Of a stretch of DNA of 64,000 bases, positions 45,503-54,969 are shown piece after piece. Position 1 is the first letter of the stretch. Every line of letters starts with the position of its first letter. The stretch comes from Lactobacillus sp. GTDB lineage: Bacteria; Bacillota; Bacilli; Lactobacillales; Lactobacillaceae. The DNA lies in the NCBI GenBank assembly GCA_022484695.1, contig JAKVKU010000012.1, forward strand, positions 34,890 through 98,889, written 5' to 3'. The notes below the pieces were generated by a model. That model searched no databases. It was given only the letters and a program-made list of their open reading frames with translations, and was not told where the DNA came from. The position numbers and the translations under genes are program-made.

Positions 45503-45710
45503 AATAGCCTCCAAATTATTTATTAACATCATGCTATCATGAATTTCCTGAGGGTACAATTTTAATAGATAGTTCGCAATTCATGATTTTTTACCTAACA
45601 CTTTGCGAATTTTCTCTGAAGTTAGATTTTTCGCGTTATAATATAATTAATACATTGTAAAGCCTGCAAAGGTACATTGACAATACAATCTAGAGTGAGG
45701 AAGTTAAAAA

Positions 45711-46454
45711 ATGAAAATTTTGATGATTGAAGATAATAAATCCGTTTCAGAAATGATGAGTATGTTTTTTCAAAAGGAAAAGTGGGATGCCCACTTTGCC
45801 TATGATGGGGATGAAGGCATCGAAATGTTTAAGTCTGATCCAGAATCTTGGGATATCATTACCTTGGATCTGAATTTACCTGGTAAAGATGGCATGCAAG
45901 TTGCCAAAGAAATTCGGGCCGTTTCAGAAACAGTGCCTTTAATTATGTTAACAGCCAGAGATTCTGAAAGTGATCAAGTGTTAGGCTTAGAATTGGGTGC
46001 TGATGATTATGTGACCAAACCCTTTAGCCCAATCACTTTGATTGCGCGCCTTAAGGCCCTGCATCGCCGCGCCGAGATTGGCGAGGATGAAGAGGGTAGT
46101 AAAGCTGAGAAGACCCAGGCAACTTCTGATTTTGATGTGGTCACCGAGCACTTCAAATTAAGTACCAAAACTAGAGAAGCCTTTTTTGATGGCAAACCAG
46201 TGGCGGGTTTAACACCCAAGGAATTTGACCTATTGCATACTTTAGCGAACAGCCCAAAACAAGTTTTTTCTCGGGAGAAATTATTGGAATTGGTTTGGGA
46301 TTATGAATACTTCGGTGATGAACGGACGGTTGATGCCCATATTAAAAAATTACGGCAGAAAATTGATAACGTTGGCGCCCAAGTGATCCAAACCGTCTGG
46401 GGTGTGGGTTATAAATTTGATGATACAGGTATCGATAGCACCACTGAGGTTTAG
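45711..46454 (+). CDS. Response regulator, OmpR/PhoB family
   Basis: 247 residues. The receiver domain has acidic pocket EDN at 7-9, phospho-acceptor Asp53 (TLDLNLPG) and Lys in VTKPFSP. The C-terminal winged helix ends VDAHIKKLRQKIDN...VIQTVWGVGYKF. A Glu-rich linker joins the domains. The kinase gene starts 5 bp later. Target genes are not evident. A TATAAT lies about 60 bp upstream of the start. Confidence 0.93.
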   Translation: MKILMIEDNKSVSEMMSMFFQKEKWDAHFAYDGDEGIEMFKSDPESWDIITLDLNLPGKDGMQVAKEIRAVSETVPLIMLTARDSESDQVLGLELGADDYVTKPFSPITLIARLKALHRRAEIGEDEEGSKAEKTQATSDFDVVTEHFKLSTKTREAFFDGKPVAGLTPKEFDLLHTLANSPKQVFSREKLLELVWDYEYFGDERTVDAHIKKLRQKIDNVGAQVIQTVWGVGYKFDDTGIDSTTEV

Positions 46455-46459
46455 GTTAT

Positions 46460-47959
46460 ATGAAGTTAATTTATCAGCAAATGTTGGGTTTCTTTGTGGT
46501 TATTTTTACCACGATTTTAATTGTCAGTGCCACGGTTTTCAGTTATTCGCGGAATTTAGCCTTTCAACAAACCTGGACCCAATTAGAGGGGTATGCCGAT
46601 AATCTAAAATTGGATGCCACCCAAGTCAACACCACAACAGGCCAGGTCAAAGACGTACAAGCAACTTTTTTAAAAGATTTAGAATTTGTGCTCCGGAATC
46701 AAGACGTGAATTTTACGATTTACGATAGTGATAACCAGCGGGTCTATGGCAGTTCTTTTTTAGCGCCAGAATCCTTGAATAAGACCACTTGGACAGGACT
46801 GCAAAGTGGCAAGCGTTATCGCCAAGAGACCAACCAAAATGCCCCAGAAATCACGGGTAATACTAAACCCAAAGGCGAAGCCCGGACCTTTGTGATCATT
46901 CCTTGGTTTTATAACAATCAGATGATTGCCGCCGTGATGGTCAGTTCTAAAGTTGCCCAGGTTCAAGCTAACATTGACCAAATCAAACGCAATTTATTAA
47001 TAGCGGTGGTGATTTCTTCGATTGCGGCGTTGATTTTAAGTTACTTTATTGCCCGATCCTATGTCTCCCGGATCAATCGCCTGCGGACAGCCGCCCATCA
47101 AGTAGCTGAGGGTAATTTTGATGTCCATTTACAAAGTAAAGATCGGGATGAAATCGATGAGTTAGCCGTGGATTTCAACAAGATGATTCATTCCTTAAAG
47201 GCTTCTGACGTGGAGATTCAGCGTCAAGAGGATCGGCGGCGGCAATTTATGGCCGACGCTGCCCATGAGATGCGCACACCGCTAACAACGATCAATGGGC
47301 TGCTTGAAGGGTTAGCCTATGATGCCATTCCTGAAGAGTCGAAGGGCCAAAGTATTGAATTAATGCGCAATGAAACCAAGCGCTTAATTCGCTTAGTCAA
47401 TGAAAATCTGGATTATGAAAAGATTCGCACGGGTCAAATCCCATTGCATGAACGGGAATTTGATGCTATTGCAGCGTTGCATAATATCGTGGAGCAGCTG
47501 ACTAAAAAAGCCGCCACTGCCGGGGACCGCCTGGTGATCCATGGGCCAGAAACATTGACGACTTATGCGGATTACGACCGATTTATTCAAATTATGTTCA
47601 ACATCGTTCAAAATGCCATTCAATTTACGGATAAGGGCACGATTGACATTACGGCCAAAAAGGACTTTGAAAGCACCATGTTTATCGTGAAAGACTCCGG
47701 CATTGGGATGACGGCCGAACAAGTTCGTAACATTTGGGAACGTTACTACAAGGCTGATCCTTCCCGTAAGAATACGAAGTATGGTGAATCAGGCTTAGGG
47801 TTGGCCATTGTCCATTCTTTAGTGGAGCAACATAAGGGTACGATTCAAGTCCAAAGTAAACCCGACGTGGGCACAACATTTACGATTACTTTCCCAGATA
47901 AACCAAAAGATGACAATATCCCTGATAAAACGCCAACTGGTACTTCCAAACAGAAATAA
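46460..47959 (+). CDS. Sensor histidine kinase
   Basis: 499 residues. TM1 at about 8-28; an extracytoplasmic sensor of about 145 residues; TM2 at about 176-196; HAMP; HisKA with His269 in AAHEMRTPLTT. The HATPase domain has NIVQNAIQFT, KDSGIGM and GLGLAIVHS. Partner of the upstream regulator. The signal is unknown. The C-terminal tail is Lys/Pro/Thr-rich. Confidence 0.93.
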   Translation: MKLIYQQMLGFFVVIFTTILIVSATVFSYSRNLAFQQTWTQLEGYADNLKLDATQVNTTTGQVKDVQATFLKDLEFVLRNQDVNFTIYDSDNQRVYGSSFLAPESLNKTTWTGLQSGKRYRQETNQNAPEITGNTKPKGEARTFVIIPWFYNNQMIAAVMVSSKVAQVQANIDQIKRNLLIAVVISSIAALILSYFIARSYVSRINRLRTAAHQVAEGNFDVHLQSKDRDEIDELAVDFNKMIHSLKASDVEIQRQEDRRRQFMADAAHEMRTPLTTINGLLEGLAYDAIPEESKGQSIELMRNETKRLIRLVNENLDYEKIRTGQIPLHEREFDAIAALHNIVEQLTKKAATAGDRLVIHGPETLTTYADYDRFIQIMFNIVQNAIQFTDKGTIDITAKKDFESTMFIVKDSGIGMTAEQVRNIWERYYKADPSRKNTKYGESGLGLAIVHSLVEQHKGTIQVQSKPDVGTTFTITFPDKPKDDNIPDKTPTGTSKQK

Positions 47960-47964
47960 CTTGG

Positions 47965-48009
47965 AACGTTAAGTTCAAATTTTTTGAACTTAACGTTTTT
48001 TTTTGCCAA
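47965..48009 (+). terminator. Two-component operon terminator
   Basis: AACGTTAAGTTCAAA pairs with TTTGAACTTAACGTT, then a long T-run. Confidence 0.9.
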
Positions 48010-48012
48010 AAA

Positions 48013-48026
48013 TTGATATCCGTCAA
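48013..48026 (+). promoter_or_regulatory. FNR/FLP-type palindromic site in promoter of metal operon
   Basis: TTGATATCCGTCAA matches the FNR-type TTGAT-N4-ATCAA at nine of ten informative bases. A TATAAT at 48031-48036 follows 4 bp later, so a bound regulator would sit between -35 and -10. The operon's last gene encodes a Crp/Fnr protein, suggesting autoregulation. Confidence 0.5.
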
Positions 48027-48080
48027 TTATTATAATCCCAAGACCCGTTACAATTGAAGATGAAATGGAGGTTAGGGCTG

Positions 48081-50000
48081 ATGCATATTACAATGTTCTA
48101 CCATAAATATAACCAACAGATTTTATGGTTCACCGGTATTTTAACGGGTTTGGGTTTAATTTTAAGCCATAATAATTTGTTGGGATCAATCAGTGCGGTG
48201 CTACTCATTATCAGTGGGGTGATTGGGGCAATACCCGTTATCACTAGGGCCCTCAGTGCATTGCGCTATAAGACAATTTCAATTGAGCTGTTGGTTACGA
48301 TTGCCGTTATTGGGGCCTTTGTGGTCCAGGCTTATCATGAAGCGGCCATTGTCACATTCTTATTCCTATTAGGTGATTTCCTACAAGCGAAGACATTAAC
48401 GAAGACTAGACGAGCTATTCAACAGCTCAGTGATTTGGCACCCACAACGGCCCGCGTCAAAGCCGCCGATGGGCAATTGATCAGCGTACCAATTGATCAG
48501 TTAAAACCCGGGACGATTGTGGCAGTCAGTGCCGGTGATCAGATTCCCGTGGACGGAAAGGTTACCAAAGGCCAAGGCTACGCCACAGAAGCGGCTATCA
48601 CCGGCGAAGCAAATTATATTTCAAAAGCCGTTGGCAGTTCGGTTTATGCCGGGACACTTTTGAAGGATGGTCTTTTGGAGATTGAAACACAGGTTGTCGG
48701 GGCAGAAAGTACTTTTGGTAAAATCATTGATCTAGTTGAGTCGGCTCAAGATAATCAGTCAGCCACCGGCGATTTCATTGATCACTTTGCGAAGTATTAC
48801 ACGCCAGCCGTACTTATTCTGGGGATTATCGTTTTTCTTTGGACCGGTAATTTAAACTTAGCAATTACGTTATTAGTCTTAGGTTGTCCAGGGGCTTTGG
48901 TGATTGGCGCCCCAGTTGCTTTAGTGGCTGGCATTGGTAGTGCCGCTAAACAAGGTATTTTAATCAAAGGCGGCTCGGTCACCGCCCAATTGGCCAAAAC
49001 AGATACGCTGATTTTTGATAAAACTGGGACGTTGACCAAGGGCCAACCGGCTGTTGTCAAAGCCATTACTTACCATGAACCAGATATCACGCTGCTCAAG
49101 ACAATTTACAATGTGGAACGGCACAGTAATCATCCTTTGAGTCAAGCTGTAGGTAATTACTTACAAAAGCAATACCAATTGGCCACTAAACTAACAGGTG
49201 ATCCCCAGGTCGAAGCTATTCCCGGAGCTGGCTTGGCCATTGAAAATAACACGATATTAGTGGGTTCTGAAAGACTGTTGCAACGCTACAACGTCACCAT
49301 AACGCCGCAACAGCAAGCGAACATTCAAGCGTTAAGTGCAGCTGGGCATACGTTGGTATTAATTGCTAGTCAAGGTCAATTGATCCTTGCTTTAGGGATC
49401 AATGACCAACTGCGGCCAGAAGTACCCGAAACTTTGGATCAGTTGCGTCACCTGGGGATCAAACACCTGGTGATGTTGACTGGTGACCATCAAGCAAGTG
49501 CTGAAGCAATGGCTACGGGTTTAGACTTAGATGAGGTCCATGGCGATTTATTGCCCCAAGACAAACTGACTTGGCTCAAGCAATACCAACAAGCCGGTCA
49601 CGTCGTGGCTTTTGTGGGGGACGGCATTAATGATAGTCCGGCTTTGGCCCAAGCAGACGTGGGGATTGCCATGGGCAATGGTGCGGCAGTGGCCTTGGAG
49701 ACCGCCGATATGACCCTGTTACAGTCTAGTTTCACTAGTTTAGGGCGGGCAGTGGCATTAAGTCGCCGCATCCACGCCAATACAGTTCAAAATATCAGTA
49801 TCGCCGTTATAACCGTCGCCGTATTACTCAGTGGGCTGTTATTTGGGCTGGTAGATATGGGGATTGGGATGTTTGTTCATGAAGCCAGCATTTTAATCGT
49901 TATTGCCAATGCCTCGCGCCTATTGCGCATCAAGAAGGCATCGACCCAGGCAGCATCAGTTTCTAAAGTTACTCAAAATAATGATTTAGGAGGAATTTAA
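48081..50000 (+). CDS. P1B-type heavy-metal ATPase with CPG motif
   Basis: 639 residues, no N-terminal HMA domain. AAITGEANYI (actuator), FDKTGTLTKG (phosphorylation), ERHSNHPLSQAV (the P1B HP motif) and GDGINDSPALAQADVGIAMG are all present. The transmembrane metal motif reads LGCPGALVIGAPVAL, that is CPG instead of the usual CPC of Cu and Zn/Cd pumps. Metal specificity is therefore uncertain. ATG 48081 after GGAGG is chosen over an earlier TTG. Confidence 0.88.
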   Translation: MHITMFYHKYNQQILWFTGILTGLGLILSHNNLLGSISAVLLIISGVIGAIPVITRALSALRYKTISIELLVTIAVIGAFVVQAYHEAAIVTFLFLLGDFLQAKTLTKTRRAIQQLSDLAPTTARVKAADGQLISVPIDQLKPGTIVAVSAGDQIPVDGKVTKGQGYATEAAITGEANYISKAVGSSVYAGTLLKDGLLEIETQVVGAESTFGKIIDLVESAQDNQSATGDFIDHFAKYYTPAVLILGIIVFLWTGNLNLAITLLVLGCPGALVIGAPVALVAGIGSAAKQGILIKGGSVTAQLAKTDTLIFDKTGTLTKGQPAVVKAITYHEPDITLLKTIYNVERHSNHPLSQAVGNYLQKQYQLATKLTGDPQVEAIPGAGLAIENNTILVGSERLLQRYNVTITPQQQANIQALSAAGHTLVLIASQGQLILALGINDQLRPEVPETLDQLRHLGIKHLVMLTGDHQASAEAMATGLDLDEVHGDLLPQDKLTWLKQYQQAGHVVAFVGDGINDSPALAQADVGIAMGNGAAVALETADMTLLQSSFTSLGRAVALSRRIHANTVQNISIAVITVAVLLSGLLFGLVDMGIGMFVHEASILIVIANASRLLRIKKASTQAASVSKVTQNNDLGGI

Positions 50001-50001
50001 A

Positions 50002-50235
50002 ATGGCAAATGTCACATTAGTATTAGGGGCACTCACCTGTCCAAGTTGTTTGAAAAAAATTAAAGGCGCTTTGGTAAAGACGAAAGGTGTCCAGGATGTC
50101 CGGGTATTATTCAATGCCGGTAAAGCCAAAATAAAATATGATAGTCAAGTTGTCACACCAGAAGAATTGAGCGATATTGTGAAAAAATTAGGATATGAAG
50201 TCAAACAGGTTCAAATTCAAAGCGAGGTGGGTTAA
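50002..50235 (+). CDS. Heavy-metal-associated (HMA) domain protein, CopZ-like
   Basis: 77 residues, one HMA fold. The metal loop is ALTCPSCLKKIKGAL (CxxC), then GVQDVRVLFNAGKAKIKYD and LSDIVKKLGYEV. It begins 1 bp after the ATPase stop, with AGGAGG inside the ATPase end. Since the pump lacks its own HMA domain, this protein probably delivers the metal to it. Confidence 0.85.
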   Translation: MANVTLVLGALTCPSCLKKIKGALVKTKGVQDVRVLFNAGKAKIKYDSQVVTPEELSDIVKKLGYEVKQVQIQSEVG

Positions 50236-50236
50236 G

Positions 50237-50755
50237 ATGGATAAAGAGACAATTGCAACATTGTTTGAAAAAGAACAAACTAAAAGTGAACAGGATCATC
50301 ATACCCCAACGGTGGGCGCTATGATCACGCATGTTTTAGCCAATTTAAAGTTCCAAAGTTTTAAGCTGGAACAATATGGCTGGTATGCTGCAGGTCATAA
50401 TGAGCTTTTCCAAAGCATTTATGCGGCTAATCAAAAGAGTTATTTCACCGTTGCTGAAAAAATGTTAGACAATGGGGAATTAGTGCCCACGACCGTTGCA
50501 GAAATGCAGGATTATACTTTTTTAGAAGAGTCTGGTGGTAACAAATATTGGCCAGTGGCTGATATGTTAAAAGACACCGTCTTGGATTTTAAGAAATCTC
50601 AACGCTTTATTAATTTGGCCATTCAATTAGCTCAAAAGCAAAACAACCCTGTTTTGGAAATGGCCATGGTTCAATTATTAAGTCAGAATCAACATATGAT
50701 TTACAAGGTTGAACAGGTCTTGGGCTATCCTGTTCCGTTAGAAGATGAAGATTAA
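50237..50755 (+). CDS. Dps/ferritin-like protein with altered ferroxidase residues
   Basis: 172 residues, predicted four-helix ferritin-like. VLANLKFQSFKLEQYGWYAAGHNELFQSIYAANQ aligns with the Dps core (LHxxHWxxxG), but the conserved His is Gln or Gly. The following DxxAE metal site retains AEK but appears to have lost the Asp. Iron oxidation is therefore doubtful. The start at 50237 (GAGGTGGG upstream) overlaps the HMA gene region closely. It is the third gene of the metal/redox operon. Confidence 0.7.
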   Translation: MDKETIATLFEKEQTKSEQDHHTPTVGAMITHVLANLKFQSFKLEQYGWYAAGHNELFQSIYAANQKSYFTVAEKMLDNGELVPTTVAEMQDYTFLEESGGNKYWPVADMLKDTVLDFKKSQRFINLAIQLAQKQNNPVLEMAMVQLLSQNQHMIYKVEQVLGYPVPLEDED

Positions 50756-50778
50756 CTAGTCAAAAAGAGGTGCATTTG

Positions 50779-51432
50779 GTGACACAAGACACAACAAAAG
50801 CAACCACACACGTGTGTGCAGAATTGGTGCCCATATTTACAAATTTGGATCAAAGTGAGCTATTACAAATTTCAGATTTAATTCACCATCATCATTTTGA
50901 AAAGGGCAGTATGCTCTTAGATCCAGATAGCCAAGATTTGGTGATTGTCCGCAGCGGCCAGGTCAAGGTGTATCAGTTAAATGTGGATGGCAAAGAGCAA
51001 TTGCTGCGGGTTTTGGTAACCGGCGACTATGTGGGTGAAGGGGCATTATTTGGAGTCACCATGCATGATACCTATGCCCAAGCCATGACCCCTGGGGCGG
51101 CTTGTGTGATCACCAGAGCTGATTTTGAACAATTGTTGCTGGATTACCCAGCTATCAGCTTAAAGCTCTTAGCTGAGTCGGCAGCCAAGATTGCGGCCTT
51201 AGAGAAGCAAACCGCATTATTAAGCAGTGGCTCCATCCAAGAACGCCTAATGGGCTATTTTAACGAATTAGCCGCCGTTAATGGTAGCAGTGATTTTGAA
51301 ATACCCATGCAACGTAAGGCCTTATCTAGCTTTTTAGGGACGACGCCTGAGACCCTATCCCGGATGTTGAAGAAACTCAAAGAGGGCGGGCTCATTGATT
51401 ATAAGGGCCGCCAAGTGCACCTTTATGTATAA
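50779..51432 (+). CDS. flp: Crp/Fnr family regulator, FLP-like
   Basis: 217 residues. A cNMP-type beta-barrel (residues about 20-120) precedes a C-terminal HTH (RKALSSFLGTTPETLSRMLKKLKEGG) whose recognition helix has the FNR E-x-x-SR pattern. There are only two cysteines, Cys13 and Cys109, close to the redox pair of L. casei FLP and unlike the four Fe-S ligands of E. coli FNR. A thiol-disulfide switch is likely. GTG start behind GAGGTG. Last gene of the operon. Confidence 0.8.
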   Translation: MTQDTTKATTHVCAELVPIFTNLDQSELLQISDLIHHHHFEKGSMLLDPDSQDLVIVRSGQVKVYQLNVDGKEQLLRVLVTGDYVGEGALFGVTMHDTYAQAMTPGAACVITRADFEQLLLDYPAISLKLLAESAAKIAALEKQTALLSSGSIQERLMGYFNELAAVNGSSDFEIPMQRKALSSFLGTTPETLSRMLKKLKEGGLIDYKGRQVHLYV

Positions 51433-51480
51433 AGACAGTAAAAAAGATTGAATCCAACGATTCAATCTTTTTTACTGTCT
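51433..51480. terminator. Bidirectional terminator, flp/ltaS
   Basis: A 22-bp perfect inverted repeat (AGACAGTAAAAAAGATTGAATC and complement) with loop CAAC. It spans the stop of the convergent sulfatase gene. Confidence 0.92.
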
Positions 51481-53683
51481 ATTGGCCAGCACTGCTACTG
51501 GCGGCACTACTACTACTTTTGGCGGTATTGTCCCCGTTGTCAGCAGTTTTGTTATTGTCTAACACACTTTGGGGCAATTGGGTGATTGGCGAAGGATCAT
51601 CCGCCAATTCCGGCGCATCGGTGTGGTAGAGATGGGTGGTGGTCCCATCATTTTCAGAATACAAGCTGGTGGACCGTTTCCCCAGGCGGCCTTCGATATC
51701 AATCATATTGGCCCAGTTCTTGGCGTAATCTTGATTCTCTGGATTGACCGGTGTGAAGCCAGGGGGACTGTAAAACCGTAATAAGTTTTTATTGTTGATG
51801 TTATCCGAGAAGGTGAGCCGTTGGTTGACGTTTTTTTGATCTGCGTTGATGGTTTTGATCTGAGCAGCGGTCAAATTCTGGCTGATGGTCCCGGTTTGGT
51901 TGTCATATACTGTGCCATTGGCTCCCTTGCCTCCTAACACGGTATAATCTGGGGTCACAAAGTCCTGGTTTCTAAAGGCCACCACACTATTATGTTTGTT
52001 GGCCAGCAGGTCAGTACCCATAAACATGTATTGCTTGGTGTTCACACCTAGTAGGTGCATTAAGGTTGGTAAGACATCAATTTCCCCACCATACGTGTTA
52101 TTGATGCCACCCTTGAGTCCCGGCATGTGCACCATGAAGGGCACCCGTTGCAACTGGGTATTATCAAAGGCAGTCCAATCAGCGCTATTTTTACCTAAAA
52201 GCGGAGCTAAGGATAGATTATCCGTGTTACTGAGACCATAATGATCCCCATAAATGACCACCATGGTTTTATCATAGAGGCCACTATCTTTTAAGTACTG
52301 GAAGAATTCTTGGAGGGACTGGTCTAAATAATGGGCGGTCCTAAAGTAATTATTAACGATGTCATCGCCGGTATCAGGCTTGGGAAAATCACTATCCGTG
52401 TCACTTAAGGAGAACGGGAAGTGGTTGGTGACGGTGATAAATTTTGTATAAAATGGCTGTTGCATATGTTCCAAATACTTGGGACTCTCGGCGAATAGCA
52501 GTTTGTCCTTGAGGCCATAGCCGATGGCATTATCCTTTGAAGTGTCATAATAAGAGGCATCAAAGAAGTAATTGTAGCCCAGATTGCGATAAACGTCCTT
52601 CCGGTTCCAAAAACTGCCCGTATTGCCATGGAAAACCGCACTAGAATAGCCCGCGGTTTGTTGCAAAATTGCCGGAGCCGCTTCAAAGGTATTGTCACTA
52701 CCTAAAGAAGTGAATACAGAGCCTTCAGGCAGACCAAACAAGCCAGTTTCTAACATGGTTTCCGCATCACTGGTGCGGCCTTGGCCAACTTCATGGTAAA
52801 AGTTGGAAAAAGCCAGGGTAGATTTATCATGGTAGATAGAATTTAAAAATGGCGTGACTTCTTGGCCATCTATTTTTTTATCGATGATAAACTGCTGGAA
52901 ACTTTCTAGATGGATAATGATGACGTTTTTACCCTTAGCCTTGCCAAAGTAGGCGGGGTTGGGGGCAGCGTATTGTTTTTGAATAAAGTTATAAGCTGCC
53001 GTCATTTCGCTGCCATCACTGCTGGCCCGAACTTGGTTATTTTGGGCCGTGCGAATGGCGTCATAAATCATGAAATTTTCCAAGCCGATATATTTCACGA
53101 TGTAATTACGGTCAAAAGTCCGGGTCAACAGTTGTGGGCGACTGGTTTCAGCTAAAAATAAGTTAAACAATGCAAATGTGATGGCGGCTAGTGTCACCAT
53201 AAAGGCATTTTTCGTGGTAAAACGTCTGGTATCGATGGGGATAACTTTTCTAAAAAGTAAAATCAAAATGATAATAACGTCGATCCAAAGCAAAATGTCC
53301 TGGGGTGCCAATAAGCTCAGGGTGCTCTTACCTAGACCTTGGGCGACTTTGCTGGAACTGGTGATCGTATTGATGGTTAAAAAATCGGTGGCCTGGCGGT
53401 AGTAAATCACATTGGCGAATAAAATGACCAATTGTAAAATATAAACCAGAAACATACTGATATAAGATAAAAGCGGTTTTTTTATGTATAACGCTAAGCT
53501 TAACAAAACGGCGCTAGTACCAATGGGATTCAACCACATAATCAGGTGTTGGTATGGATCTGTTAGCCCTAAGGAAAAATCAGTGTAATAAATAAAAATT
53601 GATTTCATCCAAATCAAGGCGACTAGTAAAGCAAAAAAGCCGAGGCGACTTTTCAAAAAGGCTTTGAAATTGGTCTTGTTCAT
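51479..53683 (-). CDS. ltaS: Lipoteichoic acid synthase family protein
   Basis: 734 residues. Five N-terminal membrane helices, then an extracellular sulfatase-like domain. HEVGQGRTSDAETML holds the nucleophile Thr, IIHLESFQQF a metal Glu, and VVIYGDHYG the C-terminal Asp/His metal ligands. It polymerises glycerol phosphate from phosphatidylglycerol. The C-terminus is an unusual Ser/Asp/Asn-rich tail (DNNKTADNGDNTAKSSSSAAS). Paralogues often exist in lactobacilli; which one this is cannot be told. Confidence 0.92.
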   Translation of the reverse strand: MNKTNFKAFLKSRLGFFALLVALIWMKSIFIYYTDFSLGLTDPYQHLIMWLNPIGTSAVLLSLALYIKKPLLSYISMFLVYILQLVILFANVIYYRQATDFLTINTITSSSKVAQGLGKSTLSLLAPQDILLWIDVIIILILLFRKVIPIDTRRFTTKNAFMVTLAAITFALFNLFLAETSRPQLLTRTFDRNYIVKYIGLENFMIYDAIRTAQNNQVRASSDGSEMTAAYNFIQKQYAAPNPAYFGKAKGKNVIIIHLESFQQFIIDKKIDGQEVTPFLNSIYHDKSTLAFSNFYHEVGQGRTSDAETMLETGLFGLPEGSVFTSLGSDNTFEAAPAILQQTAGYSSAVFHGNTGSFWNRKDVYRNLGYNYFFDASYYDTSKDNAIGYGLKDKLLFAESPKYLEHMQQPFYTKFITVTNHFPFSLSDTDSDFPKPDTGDDIVNNYFRTAHYLDQSLQEFFQYLKDSGLYDKTMVVIYGDHYGLSNTDNLSLAPLLGKNSADWTAFDNTQLQRVPFMVHMPGLKGGINNTYGGEIDVLPTLMHLLGVNTKQYMFMGTDLLANKHNSVVAFRNQDFVTPDYTVLGGKGANGTVYDNQTGTISQNLTAAQIKTINADQKNVNQRLTFSDNINNKNLLRFYSPPGFTPVNPENQDYAKNWANMIDIEGRLGKRSTSLYSENDGTTTHLYHTDAPELADDPSPITQLPQSVLDNNKTADNGDNTAKSSSSAASSSAGQ

Positions 53684-53854
53684 TATATTATCCTTTCAAA
53701 AAACCGTTAAATGCTCTCAATATTATAACGCTTGACGAAGTCGGTTACAATTTTAGAAAACGGAATTTATCGCAACAAATTTAGAACAACCTCTGCAAAT
53801 TCTCAGTTAAGTTTGGTAGAATAAGAACTTGATGAAACATACAGAGGTAAGGTT

Positions 53855-54469
53855 ATGATATTTCTAGGGCCGCTTTTTCAAATTGTTCAAACGCACTATC
53901 AAGCACGGATCAATCACTTTCCGTTAATCGAATTAATTTTTTACAGTTTGGACAAAACCATCTTGTATTTATTGATTATCATGGGTCTACGGTGGCTGTG
54001 GCACCTATTACGCCATAAACCAATGCAATGGCGCCGGGAAGTCAAAGTGATGATCTTTACAGTTTATATTTTAATGTTGCTATCGTTGACGGTTTTCAGG
54101 GGTATTTATTTTCCCTGGCAAATTCAATGGCACTTCCAGCGCCCGCTGTCACAAATTAATTTAACGCCATTGGTACAGACTTTGAAGTTGACCCAGGGAC
54201 GTTCACCACTAGATTTCTTTTACAACTCTTTGGGTAATATTTTTTGGTTTCTACCCTTTGGAATTGGGGCGCCAATTTTAAGTGCCAAACACCGTTCATT
54301 TTGGACGATCACCTTTGCTGGGATTGTTTTGTCCGTCAGTATTGAAATTATGCAATTTTTGTTATATACAGGTGTCAGTGATATTGATGATGTTATTTTC
54401 AATACGTTGGGAACGATGATTGGGTACGCGCTTTATGCCCTAGGTCATCATTGGTTGAAAGCTAAATAA
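53855..54469 (+). CDS. VanZ family membrane protein
   Basis: 204 residues, about five helices. LTVFRGIYFPWQ, NLTPLVQTL, FFYNSLGNIFWFLPFGIGAPIL and SIEIMQFLLYTGVSDIDDVIFNTLGTMIGY are VanZ signatures. Function of chromosomal VanZ proteins is unclear (teicoplanin tolerance in enterococci). Divergent from ltaS across 170 bp. The next gene starts 14 bp downstream. Confidence 0.9.
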   Translation: MIFLGPLFQIVQTHYQARINHFPLIELIFYSLDKTILYLLIIMGLRWLWHLLRHKPMQWRREVKVMIFTVYILMLLSLTVFRGIYFPWQIQWHFQRPLSQINLTPLVQTLKLTQGRSPLDFFYNSLGNIFWFLPFGIGAPILSAKHRSFWTITFAGIVLSVSIEIMQFLLYTGVSDIDDVIFNTLGTMIGYALYALGHHWLKAK

Positions 54470-54482
54470 TTGGAGGTTAAGT

Positions 54483-54743
54483 ATGATTAAAGTTATCTTG
54501 GTATTACATGAGGGCGAAGACTTCATTCGCATGAATAAGGTTTTCTTTGAAAGTATGCCGGTCAAAGATCAGTATATTGTGAATTCCGATGGCTTATCTT
54601 ATTATGTGGAAGAAGTGGCCCAATTTGCCAATTATGTCAGCAGCAAAGGGGCCATTGCCATTGTTGTTGTTCACCAAGCCCATAAAGACCAAGCTGTTAG
54701 TAATTTGTATGGTTTAAATATTGAAAATGATTTAGACGATTAA
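54483..54743 (+). CDS. Small protein, 86 aa, unknown
   Basis: TTGGAGG precedes the ATG. The 86 residues look like a compact alpha/beta fold (IKVILVLHEGEDFIRMNKVFF, then AIAIVVVHQAHKDQAVSNLYG), acidic at the C-terminus. No known family recognised. Co-transcribed with the VanZ gene. Confidence 0.6.
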   Translation: MIKVILVLHEGEDFIRMNKVFFESMPVKDQYIVNSDGLSYYVEEVAQFANYVSSKGAIAIVVVHQAHKDQAVSNLYGLNIENDLDD

Positions 54744-54800
54744 TGGTTATAACGGATAATAGCATTGTCTAAGCAGTGCTGGCATTGTGTCAAATAGCAG

Positions 54801-54836
54801 ACAGAATCTCATAATTTACTGAGATTCTGTTTTTTT
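54801..54836 (+). terminator. Terminator of vanZ-like operon
   Basis: ACAGAATCTC-ATAATTTACT-GAGATTCTGT followed by a T-run. Confidence 0.9.
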
Positions 54837-54925
54837 GATGGGCCCATATTTTGACAATTGATTTTAATTTAGCATAATTATGTGATAAATACGTGACCAA
54901 ACCAGTTATTTTATATAATAGCATC

Positions 54926-54964
54926 AAAAAAGCGCACTCGCCTGATGTTGGCATTGCGCTAAAA
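54926..54964 (-). terminator. Nitroreductase gene terminator
   Basis: On the minus strand AGCGCAATGCC pairs imperfectly with GGCGAGTGCGCT, then TTTTTT. Confidence 0.75.
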
Positions 54965-54969
54965 TAAAG

